A program made the position numbers and the translations under genes. A DNA stretch of 64,000 nucleotides, from assembly GCF_000332075.2 (NCBI RefSeq), contig NZ_ALVU02000001.1, forward strand, positions 124,001 to 188,000, in the 5' to 3' direction. The DNA comes from Synechocystis sp. PCC 7509 (GTDB taxonomy: Bacteria; Cyanobacteriota; Cyanobacteriia; Cyanobacteriales; Chroococcidiopsidaceae). Each line of letters opens with the position of its first letter. Within the stretch, counting starts at the first letter, position 1. The notes under the pieces are model-generated. The model was not told the DNA's origin, made no database searches, and was given only the letters and a program-made list of their open reading frames with translations. Below are positions 61,812 through 64,000 of the stretch, piece by piece.

Positions 61812-62561
61812 ATGTTTAATGGTTTCTCGCGGCATCAAATTTCAAGGACAACTGGTACTTTCATTGCAGGTACAGCAACTCTCATAGCAACTATGTTTTA
61901 CATTTACGCTGACAGTGCCAAGGCAGACTTGAACTATGAACAGTACGGTAATTGGAACGGTTACAAAGTATATCTCTCACCAGCCCGCCATAGTAATGCT
62001 GGTGGTCGTGGTGAGTGCAAAGGTAAAAACGAAAATACTATGGCATTTAATGTTGCCTTAAGGGCAACAAGTGGGAGCTACTACAATGGTCAGCCCAACA
62101 GGACTGCAAGCGGTCGGAACCTGCGTGCTCGGGGCTATAAAGTGCGGATTGGTAACGGAACGCTTCGATCGGCAATTGCTAATTCTAATGCTTGGGGAGC
62201 AGATTTACACATCCCCATACACAGTAATGCTGACATAGCTGAACAGTGTAATCGAACTAGCGCGAACAGCTTTGGTACATTAACTATTCATTATAATAAT
62301 AGTTCAAGAGGGTTAGCTTTCGCTAATAAACTGCGCGAATTGATTGGTTCATCAAGCCCAGGAACCAGGGATACAACCTGTAAAAATCCCGGACATCCTT
62401 GTACAGCGATTAATCTCGGCGAACTTCGAGAAACAAATGCTGTGGCAGCATATGTAGAGGCAGAATATCATACATGGAACAGGGGGGTTAGCTGGCTAGA
62501 AAACCCCTCATGGCCATGGCGGATTGGATACGCAGTTGACTCATTTCTTAATTATCCCTAA
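61812..62561 (+). CDS. Secreted N-acetylmuramoyl-L-alanine amidase-like (Amidase_3 type)
   Basis: This 249-residue exported protein has a signal region of about 35 residues ending DSAKA. The catalytic domain shows YKVYLSPARHS (zinc His), NENTMAFNVA (zinc Glu), GADLHIPIHSNA (zinc His) and AYVEAEYH (catalytic Glu). Amidase_3 enzymes cut peptide stems from peptidoglycan. Sequence features (SRGLAFANKLRELI, SWLENPSWPWRIG) differ from cyanobacterial AmiC, so it may be acquired. ATG 61812 has GAGGAG about 6 nt upstream. Confidence 0.82.
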   Translation: MFNGFSRHQISRTTGTFIAGTATLIATMFYIYADSAKADLNYEQYGNWNGYKVYLSPARHSNAGGRGECKGKNENTMAFNVALRATSGSYYNGQPNRTASGRNLRARGYKVRIGNGTLRSAIANSNAWGADLHIPIHSNADIAEQCNRTSANSFGTLTIHYNNSSRGLAFANKLRELIGSSSPGTRDTTCKNPGHPCTAINLGELRETNAVAAYVEAEYHTWNRGVSWLENPSWPWRIGYAVDSFLNYP

Positions 62562-62607
62562 TAGACACTCTAATCTTAATATTCAACTTATCTCAGGAGA
62601 GCGCATT

Positions 62608-63459
62608 ATGCGTCGTTTAATTCTCATTCTTGCAACCACAGCTTTGAGTTTATTCGGCTTGCAGTTTTTGGTCAAAGGACAGATTCTATTCGAGCCACAG
62701 AAACAGATCCAAATCTCCCCACTTACGAAGTATCCAGGATTTGGATACAACCCAGGAACGGAGGAGGCGCGGTTTAATCGGGAAGCAACAGCGCGAGAGC
62801 GCCTCATCGCTGAGTGCATGCAGCAAAAAGGTTTTCCATACAATATATCTACAGTCAACACTGAAAACACTGCTACTCCTGAACAGGGTGCCGTAGCAGT
62901 GGAAGACCCTAATGTGAGCCATGCTGAGTCACTCAGCCCGGAGCAGCGTAAAGAATACTACATTGCATTATATGGAGTGCCAGATCCCAACGCCTCTAAT
63001 GTTGATCAACTCTATGACTTCAACAGTCCTGGTGGTGGTGGTTGTCAAGGAAAAGCTTTTTCGACAATCACTGGTGTCTTTGCTGCTTCAAGTGCCTTGA
63101 AAGAGCAATACCTCGATCTGCAAAGTTCAGTTCAAGAAGATTCGCGCGTAAAAAGGGCTGAACAGCGGTGGTCTGCGTGCATACGGGGGCGTGGACACCA
63201 ATACGCGAAACCACGCGATCTACGTGCTGCATTAGATACTGAAGAAGCGCAAAGCAGGTTTACTTCCCGAACTCAGCAAGCAACGGCAGCAGGAAATATC
63301 TGTAGTCAAGAAGTCGCATTAGACGATACTATTGTACAGGTTCGTACTGAAAAAGAAGCGGATTTTGTTGTTAAGAACAAGGATTTCCTTGAGCAGCACA
63401 TAAAACGACTCCGCACTGAAGAAGCGCTCTTGAACCAAATTATCATCAAATCAAGATAA
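62608..63459 (+). CDS. Exported protein of unknown function, coupled to the amidase
   Basis: This 283-residue protein has a signal peptide from ATG 62608 (MRRLILILATTALSLFGLQF, cleavage near VKGQ) with AGGAGAG just upstream. The N-terminal mature part contains ARERLIAECMQQKGFPYNIS, which recalls a Cys-containing segment seen in secreted proteins of Actinobacteria. The rest is acidic and helical, with RWSACIRGRGHQYAKPRDL and a C-terminal coiled region. No domain was recognised. It lies 46 bp after the amidase and is probably co-transcribed, so an envelope-related role is likely. Confidence 0.7.
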   Translation: MRRLILILATTALSLFGLQFLVKGQILFEPQKQIQISPLTKYPGFGYNPGTEEARFNREATARERLIAECMQQKGFPYNISTVNTENTATPEQGAVAVEDPNVSHAESLSPEQRKEYYIALYGVPDPNASNVDQLYDFNSPGGGGCQGKAFSTITGVFAASSALKEQYLDLQSSVQEDSRVKRAEQRWSACIRGRGHQYAKPRDLRAALDTEEAQSRFTSRTQQATAAGNICSQEVALDDTIVQVRTEKEADFVVKNKDFLEQHIKRLRTEEALLNQIIIKSR

Positions 63460-63485
63460 GTCACTACTAAGAGAAAACATCTTGA

Positions 63486-63815
63486 CGCTTCCTTTTAGTA
63501 GAAGTTCCCGTGCATTGGACAAACGATGATTGGGAACAGTTCGCCTTTTTGTACGATCCCCCAATGGGAAGCGGTGTAATTGAAACTTGCGAGAAAGCCT
63601 TTCAATTGTGGAAAGAAGAATTTGACGGGATGTATCGCTACGGTAGCGCTTTTGTCTTGACAATGCACCCAGAACTCATTGGTCGTCCGGCGCGGGTGAT
63701 GATGTTAGAGCGCTTGATAGATTATATGCGATCGCACGATGGAGTATGGCTAACTACTTGCGAGGAAATTGCTAATTGCTGCGTTACTAACCAAGCTATT
63801 TTAGCAAAAACTTAA
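63486..63815 (+). pseudogene. C-terminal relic of a polysaccharide deacetylase/allantoinase-like gene
   Basis: About 110 codons match only the C-terminal third of PuuE-type polysaccharide-deacetylase-fold enzymes: EVPVHWTNDDWEQFAFLYDP, FVLTMHPELIGRPARV and GVWLTTCEEIA. The homology begins inside the reading frame just after a TGA, so the N-terminal catalytic part is gone. In this family some members hydrolyse allantoin and others deacetylate peptidoglycan or chitin; which one is unclear. Confidence 0.7.
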
Positions 63816-63930
63816 AAAATGTTTCTCAAGGATAAAACCACCTCTAAATACTAATTGCGTCTAAAAGTTTATATATCAATGATCCCCTCGTATTCTGCTA
63901 AGTTTGAATGGTTATTTAACTACTAAAACC

Positions 63931-64000
63931 ATGTCAGAATCATTATTTTCTGATGCCAAACAACGTTTAGAAACAGCATTAAAATATATTTCAATCTCTG
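63931..64000 (+). CDS. Glu/Leu/Phe/Val dehydrogenase, N-terminus (runs off window)
   Basis: From ATG 63931, MSESLFSDAKQRLETALKYI matches the start of cyanobacterial NAD(P)-dependent Glu/Leu/Phe/Val dehydrogenases as I remember them. Only 23 codons lie in the window. The product would interconvert an amino acid and its 2-oxo acid with ammonia. Confidence 0.6.
   Translation, partial: MSESLFSDAKQRLETALKYISIS

Overview
The window comes from a cyanobacterium. It carries psbM, ndhS, a CrtR-type beta-carotene hydroxylase, a cyanobacterial 6S RNA, SLH/OprB-type porins and a very high density of the HIP1 octamer GCGATCGC. The genome is moderately AT-rich. The gene content (pentapeptide proteins, Uma2 proteins, WD40 kinase, RodA, PilT) fits a unicellular Chroococcidiopsis-like or Synechocystis PCC 7509-like lineage, but that placement is an impression and was not tested.

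Layout. Positions 1-7.3 kb hold core genes: an alcohol dehydrogenase fragment, a Ser/Thr kinase with a seven-repeat WD40 domain, SppA, AroH, CrtR, pyruvate kinase, a DUF1818 protein and tRNA-Pro(GGG). Positions 7.36-22.0 kb hold a nitrogen-compound module. One leftward operon encodes an amino-acid-type ABC importer ending in an M20 carbamoylase (hyuC-like). A second leftward operon encodes a polyamine-type ABC importer with two SLH/OprB porins built into it. Next to it, facing right, lie a GntR/FCD regulator and a small allophanate-hydrolase C-domain protein, and an Asp/Glu/hydantoin racemase faces them. An identical 11-bp palindromic site, TACTGTATACA, lies upstream of both importer operons, the second copy between the second operon and the regulator gene. 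A creatininase-family amidohydrolase lies nearby, at 24.6 kb. I infer a regulated system for taking up and racemising or hydrolysing an N-carbamoyl, ureide or cyclic-amide compound.

Positions 22.0-28.8 kb hold a secreted glycosidase behind a strongly palindromic leader, the creatininase and Mfd. Positions 28.9-31.5 kb are a scarred accessory patch: an Rpn-type nuclease gene between two 98-99 bp direct repeats, a broken exoprotein gene, and a pentapeptide-repeat gene lying exactly in register on the opposite strand of that broken gene. Positions 31.5-47.2 kb are mostly housekeeping (CPBP protease, DnaJ-pentapeptide, PepP, PsbM, Usp, NAD(P)HX repair, NDH-2, PilT, 6S RNA, RodA, NdhS, a cation/proton antiporter). 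Positions 47.2-49.0 kb are again scarred: a lone HTH domain and a second copy of the antiporter's 3' end. Uxs and Ugd (49-51.5 kb) make UDP-xylose precursors for surface polysaccharide.

Positions 52.7-61.2 kb hold a second, rearranged uptake locus of the SsuABC/TauABC type. Its parts point in different directions and are interspersed with an isochorismatase-type hydrolase, a metallo-beta-lactamase-fold hydrolase, a DUF433/DUF5615 toxin-antitoxin pair, a DMT permease, a desaturase and a second binding protein that has lost its N-terminus. The right edge has a secreted cell-wall amidase with an unrecognised exported partner, the 3' relic of a polysaccharide deacetylase, and the start of a Glu/Leu/Phe/Val dehydrogenase. 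No CRISPR array, transposase gene or prophage was seen.
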